NCBI GenBank assembly: GCA_012735585.1
Contig: JAAYGX010000094.1
Location: 1 to 40,923, forward strand
Length of the DNA stretch: 40,923 nt
Direction of reading: 5' to 3'
From: Tissierella sp.
GTDB taxonomy: Bacteria > Bacillota > Clostridia > Tissierellales > Tissierellaceae
In this document: positions 33,782 to 40,923 of the stretch, one piece after another
Layout of the letters: each line of letters begins with the position of its first letter
How positions within the stretch are numbered: the stretch's first letter is position 1
Program-made: the position numbers and the translations under genes
The notes under the pieces: model-generated
What the model was told of the DNA's origin: nothing
Seen by the model: only the letters and a program-made list of their open reading frames with translations
The model's database searches: none

Positions 33782-35239
33782 TTACATTCCCTCCGGTCTT
33801 CCGATTAATTTTCCTTTACCTACTGCAAAAATATCGTCTACTGTCATGTCAAATCCTACTTCTCTACCTTCAAATTTTCCTCTTTGCTCTAATTGGTCTT
33901 TATTGAAATCAATTAATTCTTTTGTAAATGGAATATTTCCAGTTAATAGGTATCTAACAGCACCGTTGTTGTCTCTTGCTGGCATCATTCTACCAAGGTT
34001 GTATTTTGAAGGACCAAATGGTATATCAATTACACCTTGTTCAAATGCCTTTACTGTACCTATAGCTAAATCTCCTTGACCTAATTCAAATACTTTGTCA
34101 AGAATACATTTAGTTTCAGCTTTGATTACTGCTTTTTCATTTTCTAAAGCTTGGCTATTTGGCATTCTTTGACCAGCTAATAAGTTTAATGCCATTTTAG
34201 TAGCTTTAATACCTGAAGCATTTGCTTCTTTCGTTGGTATACCAATAGCTTCGTGTGGTGTCTTAACTATTACTTTAGTTGCTCCAGCTAATCCAGCTGC
34301 GATTGAACCTAATGATATTACACCAAATGCTTTTGATTCGTCTTCTGGGAATCCACCCATCCATTGATGAAATACAGTAGTGATTACCATATCTTTATAA
34401 CCATATTTTGCTAAGTATTCTTCTGTTTGTTCTTCTAAAGATCTTACAGCAGCAACGTCTTGAACTAAGTTACCACATTGTCCATATCCTACTGTAATAT
34501 TTTTTACACCTTGCTCAGCTGCTAATAATGCTTCAATGATTCCAACTGCATTTGAAGTTGATGGTGGCACAAGAGTACCTGTTAAAGGTCCAAATGGTTC
34601 TCTGTTAAGAGTTACACCTTGCTCTTCATAGAAGCCTACAAGTCTGTCGCAATATTGCCAGTCTCTTATAGTTTTTTCAATTGTTACTGATTTTGCATAT
34701 GGTACGTTGTAAGAAATTCCGCCACCCTCGTTGGAAGTATATCCTCCAGCAGTCATAATCTCTGCTAATAGTCTTGCATCAGGAGTGCCGTGTCTTATTT
34801 GAAGAGGTAAATTTACTGCTTCATATACTTCTCTACAACCTTTAACACCATGGTTTACCCCTGGGAATCCATTTAATAATGATCTTCCAGCTTTTACAGA
34901 TTCATCAATACCTACTTGACACTCATCATATCTGTTTTGTCTAGTATATGAGTCAATAGTTGAAGGTAGGAAGTCTGCTCCACCTTCTTTGTCAAGGAAG
35001 TTTAATAGTTCAATATGCTCAGAAATCAATGCTACCCCTGCTCTTGGTTGAGCCATTGTTACATTTGCTTCTTTTGCTTTTTTAAGTTTTATAGCAAAGT
35101 TTTTTTCCTCAGGTACTGTTTTTAAGAAATCAACTGCTTCTTGTAAATCAACATCTTTTCCTGTAGGCCATTGTTTTAGAACTTCTTCTCTAACTTTGAA
35201 AAACTGTTCATCTGACCACTTTTTATTTTTCAAATCCAT
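33782..35239 (-). CDS. glmE: glutamate mutase epsilon subunit
   Basis: This catalytic subunit of about 485 residues is a TIM barrel that binds glutamate. With the B12-binding GlmS it interconverts L-glutamate and (2S,3S)-3-methylaspartate by an adenosyl-radical mechanism (EC 5.4.99.1). Typical stretches are [52 protein letters not shown] and [20 protein letters not shown] start at 35254 is possible, but GGAGG lies 8 bases before the ATG at 35239. That ATG gives the usual N-terminus and length. It overlaps the end of glmL by 17 bases. Confidence 0.96.
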   Translation of the reverse strand: MDLKNKKWSDEQFFKVREEVLKQWPTGKDVDLQEAVDFLKTVPEEKNFAIKLKKAKEANVTMAQPRAGVALISEHIELLNFLDKEGGADFLPSTIDSYTRQNRYDECQVGIDESVKAGRSLLNGFPGVNHGVKGCREVYEAVNLPLQIRHGTPDARLLAEIMTAGGYTSNEGGGISYNVPYAKSVTIEKTIRDWQYCDRLVGFYEEQGVTLNREPFGPLTGTLVPPSTSNAVGIIEALLAAEQGVKNITVGYGQCGNLVQDVAAVRSLEEQTEEYLAKYGYKDMVITTVFHQWMGGFPEDESKAFGVISLGSIAAGLAGATKVIVKTPHEAIGIPTKEANASGIKATKMALNLLAGQRMPNSQALENEKAVIKAETKCILDKVFELGQGDLAIGTVKAFEQGVIDIPFGPSKYNLGRMMPARDNNGAVRYLLTGNIPFTKELIDFNKDQLEQRGKFEGREVGFDMTVDDIFAVGKGKLIGRPEGM

Positions 35240-36632
35240 TAGTATTACCTCCACACATTACGATATATTTTTTTAACATTCGAACTGCCATATTTTTATC
35301 CACCATAGCTAAAAGTCCCATAGCTGATAAAATATATTCTTTATCTATCATGAATTTAGGATTTCTTGGTTTTAATGATTCCGGATCATCTATTGTAAAT
35401 GTTACAGCTTCTAGTATATTAGCTGGTTCTTTACTGTTAACTAGAACTCCTCCTGTACCAATTATATAAGGTAGTTCCATAAGGTCCTTTCCTGTTTGAG
35501 AATGAATTGTTCCTAAAGGCGAATAAACGGATTCAACTATTCCAGCATGTCTCTTCATGGATATATCGGCACAAACCTTTGCCATAGCCTCATCAAAGAA
35601 AATATCCTTTTCATTCTCTGGTAAAAAGGAAGTGTTATCATTCCTTTTCCTAAATTCTTCCTCTAAATCATAATCATCTATATTTAAATATTTCTTCATC
35701 ATCCTATTTCCCGCAGCTTCATAAACTGAAGTTGAAGAATATCTCATTCCCAAATCCCCTTCAACAGTTCTTTTTGCCACAGGTTCTTCTAACCCTCTTA
35801 AAAATACTCCAGGTTTACTTGGTGCCCCTTCACCAATTGAATGAATATCCGTAGTTGCACCACCAATATCCACAATAGCTAGGTCACCTATACCTTCTTC
35901 ATCCTTAGTACCTAAAGATAGGGTTTCAGCAGCCTTTAAAACCGAAGCAGGTGTTGGCATCAATATTCCAGATATTGATTCTTCAACATTTTCCATGCCT
36001 CTTGCATGAACTATTTGTTTCATAAATATATTTCTAATTGTTTCCCTAGCAGGAACAACATTAATATTATTTAAGCTAGGCATAACATTTTCTGTTATAT
36101 AAAACTCAACTGTATCTCCAAAGATGTTAGTTATTTCATCGTTACATGATTTGTTTCCTGCTACTACAACAGGTATATCTATCTCATGTTTGGCAATCAT
36201 CTCTGCATTATGAATGATACAATCACTATTTCCTCCATCAGTACCGCCTGCAAGCAGTATCATATCCGCATTAGAAATTTTGATTTCAACTAATTCACTA
36301 CTATTTAGATTGTGACTATAGGTTTTAATAACCCTCGCTCCAGCCCCTATTGCAGCTCTTTTTGCCGCCTCCGCAGTTAATTCTGGTACTAAACCAATGG
36401 CAACAATTTTTAAGCCACCTGCCGCTGAAGAACAAGCTAGCTTTTTTACAATATTAACCTCTTGTCCAACCTTTGAAAACAGTTTCCTAGATGCTTCATT
36501 ATATCCTGTAGTTACATCTGTTTCTACAGTTGTATATGATTTTGCTGTTGCTACTATTTCTTCTTTTGCTATATCCACTAGGGTTACTTTAGTATATGTG
36601 CTACCAAAATCTATAAATAGATAACAATCCAT
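35223..36632 (-). CDS. glmL: glutamate mutase reactivating/chaperone protein (GlmL/MutL)
   Basis: This 469-residue ASKHA-fold ATPase begins with the phosphate-1 motif [17 protein letters not shown] and has a second nucleotide-binding segment, [17 protein letters not shown]. The GlmL family is thought to reactivate glutamate mutase by exchanging damaged cobalamin, as DdrA does for diol dehydratase. It lies between glmS and glmE, the order described for C. tetanomorphum and C. cochlearium. It overlaps glmE. GAGGCG lies 5 bases before the ATG. Confidence 0.94.
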   Translation of the reverse strand: MDCYLFIDFGSTYTKVTLVDIAKEEIVATAKSYTTVETDVTTGYNEASRKLFSKVGQEVNIVKKLACSSAAGGLKIVAIGLVPELTAEAAKRAAIGAGARVIKTYSHNLNSSELVEIKISNADMILLAGGTDGGNSDCIIHNAEMIAKHEIDIPVVVAGNKSCNDEITNIFGDTVEFYITENVMPSLNNINVVPARETIRNIFMKQIVHARGMENVEESISGILMPTPASVLKAAETLSLGTKDEEGIGDLAIVDIGGATTDIHSIGEGAPSKPGVFLRGLEEPVAKRTVEGDLGMRYSSTSVYEAAGNRMMKKYLNIDDYDLEEEFRKRNDNTSFLPENEKDIFFDEAMAKVCADISMKRHAGIVESVYSPLGTIHSQTGKDLMELPYIIGTGGVLVNSKEPANILEAVTFTIDDPESLKPRNPKFMIDKEYILSAMGLLAMVDKNMAVRMLKKYIVMCGGNTNGFEK

Positions 36633-36643
36633 AAAATCGCCTC

Positions 36644-37054
36644 TTAATTACCTAAGTCTTCTCTTAGATCATGTATTGATGTTTCAACTGATGTTCCTGG
36701 TGGATAAACCCTGTCAAACCCCATATCTTTAAATCTAGCATGAACTTCATTCCAGTCTTGTTTACCTACGACAATGTTTCCTCCAACATATAGTAGTATG
36801 TCTTTTAAACCTGCTTCTTCACAGTTATCTCTCATGCCTCTACAGTCTATTTCACCATGACCATACAGTGAAGATACTAAAATAGCATCTGCGTTAGTTT
36901 CAATTGCTGCATTGATAAAGTCTTCTTGTGGTGATAATACTCCAATATTAACTACATTAAATCCTGCTGCCGTAAGTGAATGATCTAATATTTTATTTCC
37001 AACAGCGTGGCAATCTGAACCGATTACCCCTAATACAACGGTTTTCTTATCCAT
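36644..37054 (-). CDS. glmS: glutamate mutase sigma subunit, B12-binding
   Basis: This 136-residue Rossmann-like protein binds adenosylcobalamin in the base-off/His-on mode. The D-x-H-x-x-G motif is Asp14-Cys15-His16-Ala17-Val18-Gly19, with His16 as the lower cobalt ligand, at the same positions as in the characterised clostridial subunit. SLYGHGE and [15 protein letters not shown] line the cofactor pocket in this family. It is the first gene of the ten-gene operon, with GAGGAGG 8 bases before the ATG and a strong promoter upstream. The leader is too short for a cobalamin riboswitch. Confidence 0.97.
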   Translation of the reverse strand: MDKKTVVLGVIGSDCHAVGNKILDHSLTAAGFNVVNIGVLSPQEDFINAAIETNADAILVSSLYGHGEIDCRGMRDNCEEAGLKDILLYVGGNIVVGKQDWNEVHARFKDMGFDRVYPPGTSVETSIHDLREDLGN

Positions 37055-37125
37055 TGTTTGTACCTCCTCATAAATTTTGTTTTGTCATAAATAAATCTAT
37101 CTTCACCATAATAATAACATAACAA

Positions 37126-37154
37126 ATTATAAAAACAAGACATATTTTTTGCAA
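37126..37154 (-). promoter_or_regulatory. promoter of the methylaspartate operon
   Basis: On the minus strand TTGCAA (37149-37154), a 17-base spacer and a perfect TATAAT (37126-37131) lie about 75 bases before glmS. It is positioned correctly after the terminator of the upstream operon. Confidence 0.72.
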
Positions 37155-37168
37155 GAAACCGTTACCAA
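37154..37168 (-). promoter_or_regulatory. cre-like site touching the glmS -35 box
   Basis: TTGGTAACGGTTTCT matches the loose catabolite-responsive consensus WTGNNANCGNNNNCA at 14 of 15 positions. It directly abuts the -35 box, where CcpA could block transcription. Such a loose consensus gives many chance matches in AT-rich DNA, so this is only a candidate. Confidence 0.3.
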
Positions 37169-37186
37169 AATGCTAATTCAAGCCAT

Positions 37187-37221
37187 TTTGAATTTCAAAG
37201 TCCTTCAACTTTCAATTTGAG
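37187..37221. promoter_or_regulatory. pair of TTCAA/TTGAA palindromes upstream of the glmS promoter
   Basis: TTTGAATTTCAAA (37187-37199) and TCAATTTGA (37212-37220) are both odd-length palindromes of the same word, 23 bases apart centre to centre, 30-70 bases upstream of the -35 box. They could bind an activator or repressor of the operon, but no regulator gene is adjacent. AT-rich DNA can produce such words by chance. Confidence 0.3.
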
Positions 37222-37253
37222 TTTTCCTTATCAGACAATTTAAAAAATGTAAA

Positions 37254-37288
37254 GAAAAATTGCAATTTCCCAAAAGAGAACTTGCAAT
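37254..37288 (-). terminator. intrinsic terminator of the lplA operon
   Basis: On the minus strand ATTGCAA pairs with TTGCAAT, continuing after one G-A mismatch with TTCTC/GGGAA around a TTTT loop, and is followed by a T-run. It cleanly separates the oxidoreductase/RNase-like/lplA operon from the glmS promoter. Confidence 0.72.
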
Positions 37289-37321
37289 AAAAGTTATAAA
37301 AAAATAATTAATTTTTATTTT

Positions 37322-38314
37322 TTATTCTATTAATAAATTTAAAAAATCTTCTAAATCAATATCACCAAAATATTTCTTAATATTTATATTCTCTAAAGAA
37401 CTTTTTATATAATCCCTTTCATATTTTAGTCCCACTAACTTTTTCTCCAGTTCTCCGATATCTTCTGTTCCAAAGAAGTCACCGTAGATTTTACATTCTT
37501 TGATATTTCCGTTTTTAATTTCCAATCTTACTTCTACTGCACCAAATGGAAATCTTCTATAATCTTTGTAATTAAATGTAGGTGATTGACCATAATTCCA
37601 ATCCCAGGTTGAATATTTCTCCTCAAATAGTTTATCTATTTCTGCTAATTGCTCTTCACTTAGTTTTAAAACATTTGATTCTATATCATCAGTTTTTAGT
37701 ATTGATTTTGCTAATACTTCTCTAAACTGATCTATATCTACATCCACATTTATATAATCCTTTATATTTGTTACTCTACTTTTAACTGACTTAACGCCTT
37801 TGGATTCAATTTTATCTTGTTTCACATTTAAAGCCTTTGATAAAACATTTAACTCGGTGTCAAATAATAAGGTTCCATGGTTTAGTACCCTATCTTTCCA
37901 TATAGATTGGGCTATACCTGAAAACTTCTTTCCATCTATGGTGATATCATTTCTACCAGATAACTCACACTGAACTCCCAGTTTTGTAAGTGCTTCTAGT
38001 ATAGAAAGATTGTATTTCTTAAAATCAATTACACTACTTCCATCTGCATTTGTAATGATTGAAAAGTTAAGATTTCCCTGATCATGGTATACTGCCCCAC
38101 CACCAGTGATTCTCCTAACCACGCGAATGTTGTTTTCCTTTACATATTCAGAATTAACTTCTTCCAAAGTATTTTGATTTTTACCTATAATAATTGCAGG
38201 ACCATTGATCCATAAGAGTATATAATCCTCTTCCCTTGATAAATGTTTAAAACAGTATTCTTCAAAAGCTAAATTATATCTTGGATCATTTGAGTAGTTT
38301 TCAATATATTTCAT
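37322..38314 (-). CDS. lplA: lipoate-protein ligase A
   Basis: This ligase of about 330 residues activates free lipoate with ATP and attaches it to lipoyl domains such as glycine-cleavage H protein. The motif VRRITGGGAVYHDQGNLNFS is diagnostic, DGKKFSGIAQ carries the key lysine, and a C-terminal accessory domain is present (from about residue 245). The frame is open to 38326, but GGAGGG lies 4 bases before the ATG at 38314. It starts 19 bases after the metallo-beta-lactamase gene, so the two are co-transcribed. It has no obvious metabolic link to the methylaspartate operon. Confidence 0.93.
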   Translation of the reverse strand: MKYIENYSNDPRYNLAFEEYCFKHLSREEDYILLWINGPAIIIGKNQNTLEEVNSEYVKENNIRVVRRITGGGAVYHDQGNLNFSIITNADGSSVIDFKKYNLSILEALTKLGVQCELSGRNDITIDGKKFSGIAQSIWKDRVLNHGTLLFDTELNVLSKALNVKQDKIESKGVKSVKSRVTNIKDYINVDVDIDQFREVLAKSILKTDDIESNVLKLSEEQLAEIDKLFEEKYSTWDWNYGQSPTFNYKDYRRFPFGAVEVRLEIKNGNIKECKIYGDFFGTEDIGELEKKLVGLKYERDYIKSSLENINIKKYFGDIDLEDFLNLLIE

Positions 38315-38333
38315 TTGTCCCTCCATGTTTGAT

Positions 38334-39965
38334 TTATTTGCTTATTAACATATTTAAATCCATAAGACTATGTCTTAAATCAATTAATTTATTTTTTAAA
38401 TCATCATAATTCTCTACAATGGTATTATCTAAGATATCCATATCCCCTTTATTTTTCAAAGCTTCAATTTCTTTATATGCATTTATAATTTCGTTCTCAA
38501 TATCCTGTTGCAATAACAAGGGGTCTATGGTGATACCTTTTCTTATTTCAACTCTTTCTTTTGTAATATTGATTTTATCACCTAAGTTAGGAATTATAGT
38601 TTCTATATTAAATTTTTCTTCAATAAGCTCACTTAAAGTATTGGCCGGGCCTTCTTCACCATGGACCAAAAATACTTTCTTTGGCTTATGTTCAAATTTA
38701 CCTATCCAATCTAATAATGTTTTTTGATCTGCATGACCTGAAAATCCTTCCAAATCATATATTTCCAATTGGACATCTATTTCTTCACCTAATAACTTAA
38801 CCTTCTTAGCTCCATCCAACAAAATTCTGCCTAAGGTTCCTTCTGCTTGATAACCTACAAAAACCAAACTATTATTGGGATCCCAAAGATTATGTTTTAA
38901 ATGATGCCTTACTCTACCTGCTGTAGCCATACCACTTGATGAAATAATTACTTTAGGATATTTAACCTTATTTAATGTTTTAGATTCTTCTGTGGTTTTA
39001 ACATATCTTAAATTACTAAAAGAAAAAGGATTGTCTCCTTTTAATATTAAACCTTGCGCTTCTTCATTGAAACTACTGGAATTCTTTTGAAACACACCTG
39101 TAGCATTGATTGCCAATGGACTATCTATATATATAGGTACTTTCATATATTCTTCCATATCCTGGTTATATTCATAGTATTTATTTAATTCATATATTAA
39201 CTCTTGAGTTCTACCCACTGCAAAGGATGGTATAACAACAGTTCCACCTTTTGCAGCGGTTCTATTTATGATTTCGATTAATTTCTCTGTACTTTCTTCA
39301 AATGGTTCATGATTTGTATCACCATAAGTGGATTCTATTATTAAGTAATCAGCCTCCCTAATATATTCTGGATGTTTGATAATAGGTCTTCCAGGCATCC
39401 CCAAATCACCGGAAAATACTATCTTTGTAGTTTCATTATCCTCATTAACCCATATTTCTACTATTGAAGAACCTAATATGTGACCCGCATCTTTAAAACG
39501 TATAGTTAATTCATCATTTAAGTGAATCCTTTGATCATAAAAATATGGATCAAAATAATTTAAGCTTGCCTCTGCATCTTTCATTCCATATAGTGGTTCT
39601 ATAGGCGGTTTCCCTGCTCTATTTCTTTTTTTGTTTTCCCACTCAACATCAGATTCTTGAATCTTGGCACTGTCTAGTAGCATAATGCTACAAAGATCGT
39701 AAGTAGGTTTAGTACATATTATTTTACCTCTAAATCCATCTTTAACCAATTTAGGTATTCTACCACTATGATCTATATGGGAGTGAGTTAATATCATGTA
39801 ATTGATATCACTTACATCATATGGAAATTCCTCAAAATTCATTCTTTCCTTTTCCTTATTTCCTTGAAACATACCACAATCAATCAATATCTTGTGATTT
39901 TTGGTAGTTAATAAATAATTAGAGCCAGTTACCATCTTAGCTGCACCCAAAAATTGAATATCCAT
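38334..39965 (-). CDS. beta-CASP metallo-beta-lactamase-fold protein (putative RNase)
   Basis: This protein of about 543 residues combines a metallo-beta-lactamase core with a beta-CASP and an RMMBL domain. The zinc motif THSHIDHSGR gives His61, His63, Asp65 and His66 counted from this start. Later landmarks are AGHILGSSIVEI, FSGDLGMPGRP, VVIPSFAVGRTQE, SSGMATAGR and VHGEEG. The layout is that of COG1236 proteins related to CPSF-73 and RNase J, which cut or trim RNA. Substrates in bacteria are poorly known. The C-terminal 60 residues are Glu/Lys-rich and helical. ATG at 39965 is chosen because GGAGGG lies 5 bases upstream; the open frame extends 27 bases further. Confidence 0.9.
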   Translation of the reverse strand: MDIQFLGAAKMVTGSNYLLTTKNHKILIDCGMFQGNKEKERMNFEEFPYDVSDINYMILTHSHIDHSGRIPKLVKDGFRGKIICTKPTYDLCSIMLLDSAKIQESDVEWENKKRNRAGKPPIEPLYGMKDAEASLNYFDPYFYDQRIHLNDELTIRFKDAGHILGSSIVEIWVNEDNETTKIVFSGDLGMPGRPIIKHPEYIREADYLIIESTYGDTNHEPFEESTEKLIEIINRTAAKGGTVVIPSFAVGRTQELIYELNKYYEYNQDMEEYMKVPIYIDSPLAINATGVFQKNSSSFNEEAQGLILKGDNPFSFSNLRYVKTTEESKTLNKVKYPKVIISSSGMATAGRVRHHLKHNLWDPNNSLVFVGYQAEGTLGRILLDGAKKVKLLGEEIDVQLEIYDLEGFSGHADQKTLLDWIGKFEHKPKKVFLVHGEEGPANTLSELIEEKFNIETIIPNLGDKINITKERVEIRKGITIDPLLLQQDIENEIINAYKEIEALKNKGDMDILDNTIVENYDDLKNKLIDLRHSLMDLNMLISK

Positions 39966-39978
39966 CGAATCCCTCCTA

Positions 39979-40923
39979 TCAAAACATTTCATTATCCTTT
40001 AAAAAAGCATCTATACTTACATTAGAAAATACTGCATTTTTGAATAAGTTCATATGCTTTATATCTCCAAATAGTATTGCACCGATTAAATTATTATCTT
40101 TAACAAATAGTTTTTTAGTAGTATTTTGGCTTTCATTCTTATACTCATATACATCATCATAATCCAATATATTACCGGTAGAAAATAGTTTGATATCCCC
40201 TATTCTTAAACTGGAGAATGGTTTAGGGTGATTGTATTCAGCATTTCCTCCTAATATATTCGTTGCCGCAATTTTCCCCTGTTCATTCCCGGTGGTCCAT
40301 AAGCCTAAGACTAACCCATTATATTCGGCAACATCTCCTGCTGCATATATATTATCTACATTTGTTTTAAGATACTTATCCACTATGATTCCTCTATTGG
40401 TTCCAATAGTTGTGTCTTTCACCAAATCAATATTTGGTACAATACCTGTAGAAATCAATATGGCATTTGCCTTTAAAACATCTCCATTTTCAAGGCGTAT
40501 ACCCGTCACCCCATCATCTTCTCCACTAATTCCTTCTACTGAATGAGGTAAATGAACCTCAATATCATATTCCCTTAGTTTATCAGCTAATTTTTCTCCA
40601 AGCTCCCTATCTAGTTGTTTTGGAAGAAGATATGGAGCAAATTCAACTATAGATACTTTTTTGCCTAAAGACTTTAAAGACCATGCAGCTTCAATGCCTA
40701 ATAATCCTCCACCAATAACAGTCACTCTATCAACATCATTAATATAGGAGCGAATATCCTTTAAATCATCTAAGCTTCTAAGGGAAAATACTCCTTCTTC
40801 ATAGTTCCCACTGACCGGTGGGATAAATGCTCTACTGCCTGTAGATATTAGCAGCTTCTCATAATATATTTCTCTACTATCATCTAATATAATTTTACTT
40901 TCCTCAGGAAAAACCTTTGTAAC
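39979..40923 (-). CDS. FAD/NAD(P)H-dependent oxidoreductase, partial at window edge
   Basis: The C-terminal 314 residues are present and the frame continues off the window. Visible are the end of the first FAD-domain segment (LLISTGSRAFIPP), the NADH-binding motif VIGGGLLGIEAAWSLKSLGKKV split over the second Rossmann fold, ILISTGIVPN, and the second FAD contact NIYAAGDVAEYNG. The C-terminal part (LFVKDNNLIGAILFGD) fits NADH:rubredoxin oxidoreductase or nitrite-reductase-like (NirB N-domain) enzymes. In anaerobes such proteins reduce rubredoxin for oxygen or peroxide defence, but the partner is outside the window. The gene ends 13 bases before the beta-CASP gene starts. Confidence 0.88.
   Translation of the reverse strand, partial: VTKVFPEESKIILDDSREIYYEKLLISTGSRAFIPPVSGNYEEGVFSLRSLDDLKDIRSYINDVDRVTVIGGGLLGIEAAWSLKSLGKKVSIVEFAPYLLPKQLDRELGEKLADKLREYDIEVHLPHSVEGISGEDDGVTGIRLENGDVLKANAILISTGIVPNIDLVKDTTIGTNRGIIVDKYLKTNVDNIYAAGDVAEYNGLVLGLWTTGNEQGKIAATNILGGNAEYNHPKPFSSLRIGDIKLFSTGNILDYDDVYEYKNESQNTTKKLFVKDNNLIGAILFGDIKHMNLFKNAVFSNVSIDAFLKDNEMF

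Noticed and set aside
37055-37125. Cobalamin riboswitch before the B12-dependent glutamate mutase
   Set aside because: Only about 65 bases lie between the inferred start site and glmS, with no B12-box-like motif; an aptamer needs far more.
1-40923. CRISPR array, tRNA or rRNA genes, prophage or integrative element
   Set aside because: I saw no regularly spaced direct repeats, no cloverleaf or rRNA sequence, and no integrase, transposase or phage structural gene.

Overview
The window is AT-rich, with strong GGAGG-type ribosome binding sites, frequent TTG and GTG starts and tightly packed operons. Together with a complete methylaspartate route of glutamate fermentation, this points to an anaerobic, amino-acid-fermenting low-GC Gram-positive of the Clostridia/Tissierellia type. 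The taxon is inferred from gene content. I see no rRNA, tRNA, CRISPR array or intact insertion sequence. Almost every gene lies on the minus strand; the exceptions are the YeiH-type exporter, a broken response regulator and one MATE pump.

Left part (1-12.5 kb), accessory in character: a small membrane-anchored protein; a divergent LysR regulator and YeiH-type exporter; a five-gene lantibiotic-immunity-like module (LanFEG-type ABC transporter plus two-component system, with no peptide biosynthesis gene, resembling CprABC-CprRK of C. difficile) preceded by an 11-bp-phased repeat that may be its regulator box; two uncharacterised genes; then a decayed locus where a frameshifted, truncated response regulator is fused tail to tail with a truncated MATE gene. 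The MATE remnant still carries a good promoter and an attenuator-like structured leader. An aldehyde dehydrogenase follows.

Middle part (12.6-26.8 kb): aspartase under its own promoter, then an eight-gene maltodextrin operon read right to left: malQ, glgP, malE, a small membrane protein, malF, malG, an MsmX/MalK-type ATPase and a LacI-family regulator. A perfect LacI-type palindrome lies just downstream of the malQ promoter. MalF has an unusual 270-residue charged N-terminal extension. A divergent intact MATE pump closes the region.

Right part (26.9-40.9 kb): a Cys_rich_CWC mini-protein, a dispersed-repeat-like element, and a ten-gene operon: glmS, glmL, glmE, mal, mesaconase alpha and beta, citD, citE, citF, citC. 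In order it converts glutamate to 3-methylaspartate, mesaconate, (S)-citramalate, then acetate plus pyruvate, so the 'fumarase' and 'citrate lyase' genes are best read as mesaconase and citramalate lyase. The prosthetic-group genes citX and citG are not in the cluster. Upstream, ended by its own terminator, is a second operon with a FAD/NADH oxidoreductase (cut by the window edge), a beta-CASP metallo-beta-lactamase protein and a lipoate-protein ligase.

The observations I would check first are the decayed response-regulator/MATE scar with its surviving leader, the MalF fusion, the phased repeat of the LanFEG module, and the control region of the methylaspartate operon.
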